From AR5 sp035762565 (GTDB lineage Bacteria > Methylomirabilota > Methylomirabilia > Rokubacteriales > CSP1-6), in the NCBI GenBank assembly GCA_035762565.1, contig DASTOJ010000128.1:11947-75946 (forward strand): a DNA stretch of 64,000 nt, read 5' to 3'. The position numbers and the translations under genes are program-made. How positions within the stretch are numbered: the stretch's first letter is position 1; each line of letters starts with the position of its first letter. Below, one piece after another: positions 1 through 9,375 of the stretch. The notes beneath the pieces are model-generated. The model did not search any database. It was given only the letters and a program-made list of their open reading frames with translations, and was not told where the DNA came from.

Positions 1-284
1 GCCTCGCCGCGCGTGCCGACCGCGACCGAGCCCAGCACCTTGCCGTAGCTCTTCGACTTCGGGTGCACGTCGATCGTCACCAGCTTGTCGAAGCCGTCGC
101 CGACGCCCTCGACGCCCAGGGTCCAGACGTAGACGTAGTCCTCCTGGCCCTTGATGAGCTTGGCGATGTAGGGGGAGTTGCAGGTCTCGTCCGCCCACGC
201 GGTCTCGACGAACCCTGCGCCCACCAGGATCGCCAGGATCAGGCCTGCGGCCAGGGTGGCGTGCAGCACGCGCTGAGCGCTCAT
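1..284 (-). CDS. Exported SBP56/methanethiol oxidase-like protein, 5' end only
   Basis: The window edge cuts this gene, leaving the first 94 codons. The ATG at 284 follows GGAGAG. Residues 1-31 form a Sec-type signal peptide with a hydrophobic core (LAAGLILAILVGAGF) and an AWA-DE cleavage-like site, so the protein is exported. The mature start CNSPY, then KLVTIDVHPKSKSYGKVLG, matches the N-terminus of the selenium-binding protein 56 / methanethiol oxidase family (TVDVDPKSPQY in the human protein). Bacterial MtoX is a periplasmic copper enzyme that oxidises methanethiol; assignment of that activity here is inference, because the metal-binding region lies outside the window. It sits 40 bp downstream of the LVIVD gene on the same strand, a likely two-gene operon. 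Confidence 0.75.
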   Translation of the reverse strand, partial: MSAQRVLHATLAAGLILAILVGAGFVETAWADETCNSPYIAKLIKGQEDYVYVWTLGVEGVGDGFDKLVTIDVHPKSKSYGKVLGSVAVGTRGE

Positions 285-324
285 GGAAGCTCTCCTTCCG
301 TCCGGACGTGAGCAGGCCGGAGCA

Positions 325-1542
325 TTACACGGTCATTTCGAGCAGGTAGAGGCCGCCGGTGAACCGGTCCACCGCGTGGACGATGCCGCGGTCGTCCACG
401 AAGACATCGTTGATCTGAACGGCGCCGGCGCGCGTGCCGCGCGGCGCCGGTGGGACGTGATGGGAGACTTCCCGGGGCTGGAACGGGTCCGACACGTCGA
501 AGGCGCGCACGCCGCCGTTGAAGAAGGTGCCGACGACGATCGTGTCCGAGACCCAGGCCCCGGGCGCCGGCCGGTTCTCGTGAAGGTTGTGGGCGCCGTA
601 GCGGCCGCCGCGGCTCTTGAACTCGTCGAGGGGCGGCAGCGGGCAGGTGGCGATCGGCACCGGGTTGGTCTCGTCGCGCACATCCACCACCCAGACCAGC
701 TTGGGCCAGTCCTCGCCGCCGTCGCGCACGGCCTCGTCGGAGACGATCATGAGCCCGCGGCTGAGCAGGGGCAGCACCGTGTGCGTGAAGCCGGGGAAGG
801 GCGGGTGATAGTCCCAGCGGCTCACCAGCTTCGGATGCGCCATGTCCGCGATGTCGAGGATGACCGCACCGCCGTCGAGGTAGCCGACCCACGCCCGGTC
901 GGGCCGCTGCGGGTAGACGTTGGTGTTGTGGGCGCGGAAGCCCGCGTCGAACGTGGGATGGCGGACGGGTGGCGGCTCGGCGTCGCCGTCGCGGGTGCCC
1001 GGCAGCCACCAGCGCCCGACCTCGACCGGCTTGGTGGGCTGGCGGACGTCGACGATACGGTAGCACTGGTCGTCCTTGGGGTTGCGCGCCTTGAAGTCGG
1101 CGGCCCCGCTGGCGATGTGGACGTAGGCGCCGTCCACGGACCACAGGTGGTGCACGCCGCGGGAGTGCGGCCCCGAGGCGTCGAAGAACGCGACCGGCCG
1201 CGGCTTGCCCGGGTCGGCGACGTCGAAGATCTCGAAGCCGGCCGGCTTGAGGCCCACGGTCTTGGTCTGGTAGGCCACGACGAGCAGGTCGCCCGCCAGG
1301 TCGAGCGAGTTCGAGCGCATGTCGCCGTGCGGCAGGTCCGTCTGGAGGATGACGGAGGGCTTGCGCGGATCCGTCACGTCGACGGCGGTGACGTTCTTCG
1401 GCGCCGACTCGTGGGCCAGCCACAGCACGCGCCGGCCGTCCCGCGCGAGCTGGATCACCATGCCCTCGCCGACGTTGCCGAACCCGCCGAGATCGTGTTG
1501 GGCCAGGAGCCGCATGTTCCTGGAGGATTCCGCTGTCGTCAT
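325..1542 (-). CDS. LVIVD-repeat beta-propeller protein
   Basis: The 405-residue protein starts at ATG 1542 after a GGGAGACGGAGACC purine-rich leader. It contains repeated blocks of the LVIVD type (VTAVDVTDPRKP, FEIFDVADPGKP, YRIVDVRQPTKP, VWVVDVRDETNP, VRAFDVSDPFQP), each a propeller blade strand followed by DP/P. Such proteins are often surface or periplasmic, but this one has no obvious signal peptide. No catalytic residues are recognisable and the substrate is unknown. It lies directly upstream of the exported SBP56-like gene, another beta-propeller family, so the two probably act together. A divergent promoter is shared with the PPOX gene at 1586. Confidence 0.75.
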   Translation of the reverse strand: MTTAESSRNMRLLAQHDLGGFGNVGEGMVIQLARDGRRVLWLAHESAPKNVTAVDVTDPRKPSVILQTDLPHGDMRSNSLDLAGDLLVVAYQTKTVGLKPAGFEIFDVADPGKPRPVAFFDASGPHSRGVHHLWSVDGAYVHIASGAADFKARNPKDDQCYRIVDVRQPTKPVEVGRWWLPGTRDGDAEPPPVRHPTFDAGFRAHNTNVYPQRPDRAWVGYLDGGAVILDIADMAHPKLVSRWDYHPPFPGFTHTVLPLLSRGLMIVSDEAVRDGGEDWPKLVWVVDVRDETNPVPIATCPLPPLDEFKSRGGRYGAHNLHENRPAPGAWVSDTIVVGTFFNGGVRAFDVSDPFQPREVSHHVPPAPRGTRAGAVQINDVFVDDRGIVHAVDRFTGGLYLLEMTV

Positions 1543-1572
1543 GGTCTCCGTCTCCCCCGTCCGCGGTTGGAG

Positions 1573-1579
1573 CATAATA
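1573..1579. promoter_or_regulatory. Overlapping divergent -10 elements
   Basis: CATAAT (1573-1578) on the plus strand lies 7 nt before the GTG of the PPOX gene, which has no Shine-Dalgarno, so that transcript would be leaderless. The same bases read TATTAT on the minus strand (1579-1574), about 32 nt before the LVIVD start, leaving room for its ribosome-binding site. Confidence 0.5.
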
Positions 1580-1585
1580 CCGCCC

Positions 1586-1999
1586 GTGCTCGACGAGCGC
1601 GCAATCCAGGGATTCCTGGCCGTCCGGCCCATCGCGGTGCTGGCGACGGTGCAGGCCGACGGGGGCCCGCTGGCCATGCCGATGTGGTTCCTGCACGACC
1701 CCGGCACGCTGACCATGATCAGCGTCGCCGACACGCAGAAGGTTCGCAACCTGCGGCGGGACCCCCGCGTGTGCGTGGTCGTCGAGTCGGCCGGCGCCGA
1801 CGGCGGCGACGCGCGCGGCGTGACCATCCAGGGGTGCGCGCAGTTCCTGCCCGACGGTCCCGAGCGGCTCGCGCTCGCGGAGCGCTTTCACGCGAAGTAC
1901 CCGAGGCTCCAGCGGCTGTGGGGCGGGCGCGCGATGCCGCCCAGCCGCGTCATGTTCCGGGTCGTCCCCACCCACGTGACGAGCTGGGGGCTCGAGTAG
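1586..1999 (+). CDS. PPOX-family (pyridoxamine 5'-phosphate oxidase-like) FMN/F420-binding protein
   Basis: This 137-residue split-barrel protein begins at GTG 1586. The N-terminal stretch FLAVRPIAVLATVQADGGP followed by MPMWF is the typical start of PPOX-class and F420-dependent oxidoreductases (TIGR03618-like), and NLRRDPRVCVVVES is the second conserved strand pair. Members bind FMN or F420 and reduce or bind flavin-type substrates; cofactor choice cannot be settled by eye. There is no ribosome-binding site and a -10 box sits 7 nt upstream. It ends about 80 bp before the convergent aldo/keto reductase. Confidence 0.8.
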   Translation: MLDERAIQGFLAVRPIAVLATVQADGGPLAMPMWFLHDPGTLTMISVADTQKVRNLRRDPRVCVVVESAGADGGDARGVTIQGCAQFLPDGPERLALAERFHAKYPRLQRLWGGRAMPPSRVMFRVVPTHVTSWGLE

Positions 2000-2080
2000 C
2001 GGTCGCCGAGAAAGCGAAAGCCCACCACGCTGGCGCGGCCGTCAGAAACGGGCGCCGGGGCGCCGGGCCGCTCACGTCGC

Positions 2081-2947
2081 TCAGGTCGGCAGGCCGAACA
2101 GCGACGTCATGCGCGACGCGTCCAGCATCGCGGCCATCTCCGTGTCGGTCGGCCGGCGCTCGAAGCGGCTGGCGGCGTCGAGGAAGCGGGGCAGGAGCGT
2201 GAGGTCGCCGGCGGTGTTGAGGAAGGTGCCGGGAATGCCGAGCGCCCAGTGCACGGCGCGATCGAGGTCGGCCGGCGCCTCCAGCGGCTGGTACCATGTC
2301 GCATGCGTCCGCTCGGCGGCCGCCCACGGCCCGCGCGCGATCGACTTGATGATCTGCACCGCCACGTTCCGCTCGCGACAGATGCCCAGCACCTCCTCGA
2401 ACGCCGGCCGGTAGCGCGGGTCCCGGTGGAAGAAGATGTTGTACGGCAGCAGGACGGAGTCGAAGTCGAAGCGGGCCAGGCTGCGCCGGTGCATGGCGGG
2501 AATGGCCCAGCCGTGGCCGGTCACGCCGATGAAGCGCGTCAGGCGCTGCGCGCGGGCCTCGATCACCGCTTCCAGCGCGCCGCCTGGCCCCATCGTCTGG
2601 TCCCAGTCGTCGGGGTGCCAGAGCGCGTGCAGCTGGATGAGGTCGACGTGGTCCACCCGCAGCCGCTCCAGCGAGCGGTGAATGTCCTCGCGGGCCTCGC
2701 GCGCCGTCCGGCTGCCGGTCTTGGTGGCGAGGAAGAAGTCCTTCCGGTGGCGGGCCATCCAGGGGCCGATGCGCAGCTCGGAGTCGCCGTAACGCGCGGC
2801 GGTGTTGATGTGGTTGACGCCGTACCGGAGCAGCATCTCCAGCGCCCGGTCGGCGTCGTCCTGGCTGGCCCGGGCCAGCGCGGCGGCGCCGAACAGCGTG
2901 ACCGTGCTCAGGTGACCCGTGCGTCCGAACGGCCGTCGCTCGATCAT
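2081..2947 (-). CDS. Aldo/keto reductase family protein with altered catalytic Asp
   Basis: The 288-residue protein starts at ATG 2947 behind GGAGGGACC. It has the (beta/alpha)8 aldo/keto reductase pattern: FGAAALA near the N-terminus, HINTAARYGDSE at 46-57, FFLATKTG at 71-78 and VDLIQLHAL at 101-109. The usual catalytic tetrad is Asp-Tyr-Lys-His. Tyr53, Lys76 and His107 are present, but the Asp position in the normal D-T-A motif is Asn48 (codon AAC). The change may reduce or alter reductase activity. Substrate unknown. It is divergent from the matrixin gene, with only 21 bp between the two starts. Confidence 0.8.
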   Translation of the reverse strand: MIERRPFGRTGHLSTVTLFGAAALARASQDDADRALEMLLRYGVNHINTAARYGDSELRIGPWMARHRKDFFLATKTGSRTAREAREDIHRSLERLRVDHVDLIQLHALWHPDDWDQTMGPGGALEAVIEARAQRLTRFIGVTGHGWAIPAMHRRSLARFDFDSVLLPYNIFFHRDPRYRPAFEEVLGICRERNVAVQIIKSIARGPWAAAERTHATWYQPLEAPADLDRAVHWALGIPGTFLNTAGDLTLLPRFLDAASRFERRPTDTEMAAMLDASRMTSLFGLPT

Positions 2948-2968
2948 CGCGGTCCCTCCGGCCTCGTG

Positions 2969-3577
2969 ATGGCCGTGATGATACTCGCCCTGGTGGCGCT
3001 CGTCGCGCCGGCGCGGCCGGCGGCCGGATCGGACGCCGGGCTCTCGGGACTGGAAGGACATCCGCGCGCGGCGCTGCCCCTGCGGCTGTGGGTGCAGCTC
3101 TCCGGCGACGCGCAGCTCGACGCGGCCGCCCGGCGGGCCGTCGACGACTGGAACGCCGTGGCCCGCGATGCGCTGGGCGTCGCGGCCTTCGCGGCGGACG
3201 CGCCGCGGGAGAGCGCCCAGGTTCGCGTGAGCATCGAGGCGCCGGCGACCCAGGGGCTGATGGGCATCACCCAGCTGAGCACGGACGACGCCGGCATCAT
3301 CCAGCTCCCGGTGACCATCGTCGTCGTGGAGCCGGCGGCACGCGGTCAGACGAGCCGCGAGACCGTGCTCTACCAGGTACTCGCCCACGAGCTGGGCCAC
3401 GCGCTCGGGCTGCCCCACGTGGCCGACCCGCGCTCGCTCATGTGCTGCGAGCGGGGAGCGGTGGACCTGACGGATCCGGCCACGCGCGGGGCCTACGTCG
3501 AGGCCCGTCGCCGCCCCGACGTGGGCACGGCGCGGGCGCAGCTGGCCGAGCACTACGCGCGCGTCTGGCGGCGTTGA
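2969..3577 (+). CDS. Matrixin-like secreted zinc metalloprotease
   Basis: The 202-residue protein starts at ATG 2969 with a short signal peptide (MAVMILALVALVAPARPAAG). The decisive motif is HELGHALGLPH at about residues 140-150, the HExxHxxGxxH zinc site of metzincins, followed by SLMCC in the place of the Met-turn. Upstream strands (PLRLWVQLSGDAQLDAAARRAV) fit the matrixin fold, with no recognisable pro-domain. It probably cleaves extracytoplasmic proteins or peptides; the target is unknown. An inverted repeat at 3579 follows the stop codon. Confidence 0.8.
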   Translation: MAVMILALVALVAPARPAAGSDAGLSGLEGHPRAALPLRLWVQLSGDAQLDAAARRAVDDWNAVARDALGVAAFAADAPRESAQVRVSIEAPATQGLMGITQLSTDDAGIIQLPVTIVVVEPAARGQTSRETVLYQVLAHELGHALGLPHVADPRSLMCCERGAVDLTDPATRGAYVEARRRPDVGTARAQLAEHYARVWRR

Positions 3578-3578
3578 C

Positions 3579-3599
3579 GAGCTCCCGCGACGGGAGCTC
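3579..3599. terminator. 9-bp perfect hairpin between convergent genes
   Basis: GAGCTCCCG and CGGGAGCTC pair perfectly around a CGA loop, starting 2 nt after the matrixin stop and 22 nt from the end of the convergent nucleotidyltransferase gene. There is no T-tract, so termination may need Rho or the stem may mainly protect 3' ends. Confidence 0.5.
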
Positions 3600-3621
3600 C
3601 GTCCTGGCCTGGGGCGCGGTC

Positions 3622-4218
3622 TCAGATTCCGTGGACGATCAATCGCTCCAGATCCCTGCAGAGATCTCGGTCGCGCTGGAAGCCGCGCGCCTGTATCAGG
3701 GCCACGGCCCGGCGTGCCACGTCGATATCGGCCAGTGCCGCCGCGCGCACCAGCTGAGCGAGATCCACCCGGTCCTGAGGCCGGGTCCGGTCGTCTCGTG
3801 AGAGCAGCTTCAGCGCCAGCAGGTGGCCGATTGTCGCCACCGGCACCCGAAGCCCGGACAGGATCTCCAGCGGTTCGGCCGCCTCGACGATCTCGGGCTC
3901 GATTCCCGACGAGGCGAACAGGATGTCGAGGACGACGGCGTCCTCGTCGCCCCCTTTGGCCAGCAACCGCGCCGTTGCCAGCCGCCCCGCTGCCTCCTGC
4001 TCCACGAGGGTCTGGAGCCGGTAGCCCCGCTGCTGGAGCGCGTGAACCGCCTGCTCCGCGTCTGGGTCGCCACGGACAGCGATGACGAGATCGACGTCAC
4101 GCGTGAAGCGGGGCTCGGTTCGAGCCGAGACGGCGAGGCCGCCCACGAGAGCCCATCGGAGGCGGAGCTCGGCCAGGTCCAGTGCGGCCGCCCGGAGGAC
4201 GGCCTCGAGGTGGTTCAC
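3622..4218 (-). CDS. AbiEii/AbiGii-toxin-like nucleotidyltransferase
   Basis: This 198-residue protein starts at GTG 4218, which overlaps the stop of the upstream small gene (GTGA). The nucleotidyltransferase signature is clear: ALVGGLAVSARTEPRFTRDVDLVIAV, giving GG at 26-27 and Asp41-x-Asp43. The rest (LQTLVEQEA, VDILF-like VVLDILFAS, LLALKLLSRDD, RVDLAQLV) matches the nucleotidyl transferase AbiEii toxin family. Such enzymes add NMP to tRNA or protein targets and form toxin-antitoxin or abortive-infection pairs. The 78-residue upstream gene would be the partner. Toxicity is inferred from family only. Confidence 0.75.
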   Translation of the reverse strand: MNHLEAVLRAAALDLAELRLRWALVGGLAVSARTEPRFTRDVDLVIAVRGDPDAEQAVHALQQRGYRLQTLVEQEAAGRLATARLLAKGGDEDAVVLDILFASSGIEPEIVEAAEPLEILSGLRVPVATIGHLLALKLLSRDDRTRPQDRVDLAQLVRAAALADIDVARRAVALIQARGFQRDRDLCRDLERLIVHGI

Positions 4219-4451
4219 TCGGAGCGGCGGGGCCAGGAGGCGCGCCGTCCGACGGCATCGCCGAACTCGGCGCCCGGCCGCTCTTGCAGCCAAGCCCTGA
4301 CCCGGGCCTCGATCTCCGTGTCGGGAAGGGCGGGATGACTACGGCGAAGGTTCTGCCGCATCATCTCCACCCCGGTCTCGAACATCGCGAGGGCAGCCCG
4401 GAGGCGGGCGGCGGCGGCTTCACGGGCGTCGCGGGCGGTCTCGCCAGCCAT
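4215..4451 (-). CDS. Small protein paired with nucleotidyltransferase, putative antitoxin
   Basis: The 78-residue protein begins at ATG 4451; a TTG at 4478 is an alternative start. It is helical and charged (DAREAAAARLRAALAMFETGVEMMRQNLRR) and ends with a PDTEIEARVRAWLQERPGAEFGD segment. No known domain is visible. The sequence type recurs next to AbiEii-like nucleotidyltransferases in other bacteria as I recall, always ahead of and overlapping the enzyme gene. The 4-nt GTGA overlap indicates translational coupling, so an antitoxin or accessory role is the most likely reading. Confidence 0.65.
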   Translation of the reverse strand: MAGETARDAREAAAARLRAALAMFETGVEMMRQNLRRSHPALPDTEIEARVRAWLQERPGAEFGDAVGRRASWPRRSE

Positions 4452-4488
4452 GGCCTCGGGCCAGTCTCCCCCTCGCAACTGGCGCCGC

Positions 4489-5040
4489 TCAGCGCTGGTT
4501 GAGGGCGCGGTCGGCGACCTCGACGGTTTTCTTGTCGGGGTCGAACTTCAGCGTCTTCTTGGTCTCGACATCGCCCCCCGTCACCCGGATGAAGAACGTG
4601 TCGTCGCCGAACTCGATCGAGTGGATGTCGCCGACCGCGAACACCGCGGCGTGGCCGGGCTCGTTGAGGAACTCCCTCTGCAGCTCGACCTCGGCGTGGC
4701 CGGGCGTCCGACCGTCGTCGAGCCGGCGCCAGCGCCGCATCCGCGTGGGGTTCTGGTAGTTGCCGTAGATCACCCAGCAGGGGCCGTGGTCGTGCACCGC
4801 GGACTTGCCGGCCTTGGCGCGGCCGTGCACCAGCACGTGCACGTCGGTCTCGGGGTCGTGACCGATCGTGGTGCGTTCGACGTAGGGGACCGGATCGCCG
4901 AGATGCTTCTTCAGCAGCTCGGGATTGTGGAGCAGCTTCTCCAGGTGGTCCCGGATCTCGGCCAGGCCCGAGGGCACGCCCTTGGCGTTGATCGTCGCGC
5001 GCGTATCGGCGAGGAACTGCTCCAGGCTGTAGTGGCTCAA
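4489..5040 (-). CDS. Cysteine dioxygenase-like cupin metalloenzyme
   Basis: This 183-residue protein starts at TTG 5040, overlapping the hydrolase stop as TTGA, behind AAGGGAGGA. The cupin metal site is visible: His83-x-His85 in AVHDHGPCWVIYGNY and His140 in VGDIHSIEF, the same spacing as the three-His iron site of cysteine dioxygenase. Family members insert both oxygen atoms into thiol sulfur (cysteine, 3-mercaptopropionate and related thiols). Which thiol is used here cannot be told. It is translationally coupled to the alpha/beta hydrolase. Confidence 0.75.
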   Translation of the reverse strand: MSHYSLEQFLADTRATINAKGVPSGLAEIRDHLEKLLHNPELLKKHLGDPVPYVERTTIGHDPETDVHVLVHGRAKAGKSAVHDHGPCWVIYGNYQNPTRMRRWRRLDDGRTPGHAEVELQREFLNEPGHAAVFAVGDIHSIEFGDDTFFIRVTGGDVETKKTLKFDPDKKTVEVADRALNQR

Positions 5041-5897
5041 CGCGATCCTCCCTTCCAGGGTCCCCAGCGCCCGCTCTCGACCGAGGCCAGGAACTCGGCG
5101 ACGAGCGAATTGAACAGCCCCGGCTCCTCGATGTTGACCGTGTGGCCGGTCATCGGCAGCACGACGAGGCCGGCGTGCGGGATGTGCCGCTTCATGAAAA
5201 GGCCCGGCCCCAGGCAGGGCTCGTCCTGGTCGCCGACGACGATGAGGGCCGGCGCGGCGATCTGCTTGAGCTCGGACTCCAGCTGGTAGATGGTCCGACG
5301 CTTCATCTGGACGCCCCGGGCCATGAGCGCGGAGCCCACGCCTGAGTGGTCCAGCACGTTGCGCATGAACTCCGCGTGGCCGCGAGGGTCCTTCTCGGCG
5401 AAGCCGCGCCGCGCCGGATTGGCGGCGAAGTTCCGCGCCTTGGCCTCGGCGCCCTCGGTCTCGTAGAGCCTGGCCTGGCGCTCGGCGTTCTTGACGAACT
5501 CCTCGGGGCTGTCGCTGCCGGCGCCGGCTCCGGCGATGACGAGGCTGGCGGCGAGCTCGGGGTGCCGGATGCCGAAGTTCACCGTCACGCCGCCCCCCAG
5601 CGACAGGCCCCCGATGTGCGCGCGCCGGATGCCGAGGTGCTCCAGGAGGCCGCGCAGGTCCTCGACCAGGATCTCGACGGAGTAGGCGTCGCCGTCCTTC
5701 GGCACCTCCGACGGCGGGTAGCCGCGGTAGTTCCAGGTCACGACGCGGTAGCGGCGGGAGAAGTAGCGCACCTGCTGCTCCCACGAGCGATGATCGCCCC
5801 CGTACTCGTGGCACCAGACCAGCGGGAAGCCCTGCCCGGTCTCTTCGTAATAGAGGTCGACGGGGCCCTTGAGAGACGGAATGCGCGCGGTCGGCAT
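5037..5897 (-). CDS. Alpha/beta-fold hydrolase
   Basis: The 286-residue protein starts at ATG 5897 after GGAGGAG. It shows the standard fold: PLVWCHEYGGDHRSW (oxyanion-hole region), nucleophile elbow GGLSLGG with Ser99, VVGDQDEP for the acidic residue and MTGHTVNIEEP for the catalytic His near the C-terminus. Similar enzymes act as esterases, lactonases or C-C hydrolases. It heads a minus-strand unit with the cysteine-dioxygenase-like gene, whose TTG start overlaps its stop. A TATCAT box lies about 20 nt upstream of the start. Confidence 0.8.
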   Translation of the reverse strand: MPTARIPSLKGPVDLYYEETGQGFPLVWCHEYGGDHRSWEQQVRYFSRRYRVVTWNYRGYPPSEVPKDGDAYSVEILVEDLRGLLEHLGIRRAHIGGLSLGGGVTVNFGIRHPELAASLVIAGAGAGSDSPEEFVKNAERQARLYETEGAEAKARNFAANPARRGFAEKDPRGHAEFMRNVLDHSGVGSALMARGVQMKRRTIYQLESELKQIAAPALIVVGDQDEPCLGPGLFMKRHIPHAGLVVLPMTGHTVNIEEPGLFNSLVAEFLASVESGRWGPWKGGSR

Positions 5898-6050
5898 GGC
5901 TCCTCCGAGCTCGGATGATATCACTCGTCCCGGGGTCTGCCCCGAGCTTGCCCGGGACAGCCCCTGGGTGCCGGCACCCGGGTCCGGACGGCCACGCCAC
6001 TCTTCCCCCGGCGGTGGCCCGGACAGGCGGCTTCCTCCGGCCGCGGGTGA

Positions 6051-6056
6051 TACCAT
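6051..6056 (+). promoter_or_regulatory. -10 box of a leaderless transcript
   Basis: TACCAT is followed by CCCGCC and then the ATG at 6063. No Shine-Dalgarno is present, so the operon mRNA probably starts at or next to the ATG. Confidence 0.45.
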
Positions 6057-6062
6057 CCCGCC

Positions 6063-7109
6063 ATGGCTGACAAACCGATCCGCGTGGGATTCGTGGGGGC
6101 CGGGGCCAACACCCGCAAGCATCACATTCCCAAGCTCAAGGCCCAGCCGGGCGTCGAGCTGGTGGCGGTCGCCAACCGGTCGAAGGAGTCGGGCGAGCGC
6201 GTGGCCAAGGAGTTCGGCATCGCGCGCGTGCACGACGACTGGCGGCAGGTGGTGGAGGCGCGGGACGTCGACGCGGTCTGCATCGGCACCTGGCCCTACA
6301 TGCACCGCGAGCTGACGGTGGCGTCGCTGGCCGCCGGCAAGCACGTGCTGTGCGAGGCGCGCATGGCCATGAACGCCGCCGAGGGGCGCCAGATGCTGGA
6401 GGCCTCCCGCAAGGCACCCCAGCTCGTCGCCCAGCTGGTGCCGGCGCCGCACACGCTCGAGCTGGACGGGACGCTCACGCGCCTGCTGGCCGAGGGCTAC
6501 GCGGGCGAGGTGCAGGCGGTCGAGGTGCAGGCGACCCAGCAGGCGCGCTTCGCCGAGCTGGGCGACGCGATGCACTGGCGGCAGGACATCCGGCTCAGCG
6601 GCAACAACATCCTGAACATGGGCATCTGGTACGAGGCGATGATGCGCTGGCTGGGGCCGGCCCGGCGCGTGATGGCGATGACGAAGATCGCGGTGCCCCG
6701 GCGCCGGGACGAGACGGGCGCCTGGCACGACGTGAAGGTGCCCGATCACGCCGACATCCTGGTGGCGTTCAAGAGCGGGGCCGTCGGCCACCTGCGCTTC
6801 AGCTCGCTCACGGCGCTCGCGCCGCCGGCCGAGGCCTGGATCTACGGCAGCGAGGGCACGCTGCGGATCGAGCCGGACGCCAGGCGGCTGTCGGGCGGTC
6901 GGCGCGGCGACAAGGCGCTGGCCGAGATCGCCATCCCGGCCGACCAGCGCATCGGCTGGCGCGTCGAGGAGGAGTTCGTCAACGCGATCCGCGGGCGCGA
7001 GAAGGTCACGCACACGAACTTCGAGGACGGCGTGCGCTACATGGAGTTCACCGATGCGGTCGCCCGCAGCGCGGCCAGCGAGCGCGCGGCCGACGTCGCC
7101 GAGCTGTGA
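6063..7109 (+). CDS. Gfo/Idh/MocA-family oxidoreductase
   Basis: The 348-residue protein has an N-terminal Rossmann motif (VGFVGAGANTRKHHIPKL) for NAD(P), the conserved LAAGKHVLCEARMAMN block (the EKP-equivalent region reads EAR), and a C-terminal beta-sheet domain (HADILVAFKSGAVGHLRFS). The Lys of the usual EKP motif is Arg here. Members oxidise sugars, inositols or sugar acids. It is the first gene of a plus-strand catabolic run that continues with an IDH/IPMDH-like enzyme, an aminotransferase and an ABC importer. Confidence 0.85.
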   Translation: MADKPIRVGFVGAGANTRKHHIPKLKAQPGVELVAVANRSKESGERVAKEFGIARVHDDWRQVVEARDVDAVCIGTWPYMHRELTVASLAAGKHVLCEARMAMNAAEGRQMLEASRKAPQLVAQLVPAPHTLELDGTLTRLLAEGYAGEVQAVEVQATQQARFAELGDAMHWRQDIRLSGNNILNMGIWYEAMMRWLGPARRVMAMTKIAVPRRRDETGAWHDVKVPDHADILVAFKSGAVGHLRFSSLTALAPPAEAWIYGSEGTLRIEPDARRLSGGRRGDKALAEIAIPADQRIGWRVEEEFVNAIRGREKVTHTNFEDGVRYMEFTDAVARSAASERAADVAEL

Positions 7110-7120
7110 GGGGGTCGCCC

Positions 7121-8190
<1,070 letters not shown>

Positions 8191-8194
<4 letters not shown>

Positions 8195-9375
8195 GCCACG
8201 ACCTCGCGGCCCTCTGGCCGCTCGAGCGCGGCCTCGACTTCCTCAACCACGGCTCCTTCGGCGCCTGCCCGGCCGAGGTGCTGCGGCACCAGGACGCGCT
8301 GCGCGCCGAGATGGAAGCCGAGCCCGTGCGCTTCCTCTCGCGCGAGCTGGACGACCGGCTCGAGGCGGCCCGTGACGCGCTGGCCGCGTTCGTCGGCGCC
8401 GACGGCGACGACCTCGCGTTCGTCACCAACGCCACCGGGGGCGTCAACGCGGTTCTGAGGTCGCTGGCGTTCGCGGCGGGTGACGAGCTGCTGACGACCG
8501 ACCACGCCTACAACGCCTGCCGCAACACGCTCGACTTCGTCGCCGCCCGCGCCGGCGCCCGGGTGATGGTGGCCACCATTCCTTTTCCGGTGGGCTCGCC
8601 CGACGACGTCGTCGAGGCGGTGCTGGCCAAGGTCACGCCCCGCACGCGGCTGGCGCTGGTGGATCACGTGACCAGCCCGACGGCGCTGATCCTGCCGCTC
8701 GAGCGCTTGAGCGCGGAGCTGGGCCGCCGCGGCGTGGACGTGCTGGTCGACGGCGCCCACGCGCCGGGCATGGTGCCGCTCGACCTGGCCGCGCTCGGCG
8801 CCGCCTACTACAGCGGGAACTGCCACAAGTGGCTCTGTGCGCCGAAGGGCTCGGCGTTCCTGTGGGTGCGCCGCGATCGGCAGGCCACGGTGCACCCGCT
8901 CACGATCAGCCACGGCGCCAGCGCGGTACGGCCGGACCGCTCGCGCTTCCGCCTGGAGTTCGACTGGACGGGCACCAGCGATCCGACCGCGTGGCTGACC
9001 GTCCCCAGGGCGATCGAGTACGTGGGCTCGCTGCTGCCGGGCGGGTGGCCGGCGGTGATGGCGCGCAACCGCGCGCTGGCCCGTGAGGCGCGCGACCTGC
9101 TCTGCGCGGCGGTGGGCGCCGCGGCGCCGTGCCCGGAGGCGATGCTCGGCTCGCTCGCCAGCGTCCCGCTGCCGGACGGGACCGCGGACGTCGCGTGGCG
9201 GCGTCCGGATCCGCTCCAGCGGCAGCTGTTCGACGGCTGGGGCATCGAGGTGCCGGTGGTGAGCTGGCCGGCGGCGCCCCGGCGCCTCATCCGCGTCTCC
9301 GCGCAGCTCTACAACCGCCGCGAGCAGTACGAGCGGCTGGCCGAGGCCCTGCGCAAGGAGCTGGACCGGCCGTGA
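8191..9375 (+). CDS. Class V aminotransferase, isopenicillin-N-epimerase-like
   Basis: The 394-residue PLP enzyme starts at GTG 8191 within the stop of the previous gene (GTGA). It begins FLNHGSFGACP, typical of the isopenicillin N epimerase/cysteine desulfurase-like branch. FVTNATGGVNAVLRSL and VDGAHAPGM (PLP-contacting Asp and His) and SGNCHKWLCAPKGSAFLWV carrying the Schiff-base Lys are all present. It probably transaminates or epimerises an amino-group substrate delivered by the ABC importer encoded next; the actual substrate is unknown. Confidence 0.85.

Noticed and set aside
283..2202. Long open frame on the plus strand opposite the LVIVD gene
   Set aside because: It is a codon-bias shadow in GC-rich DNA: Arg/Gly/His-rich, no family resemblance, and it crosses the convincing LVIVD and PPOX genes.
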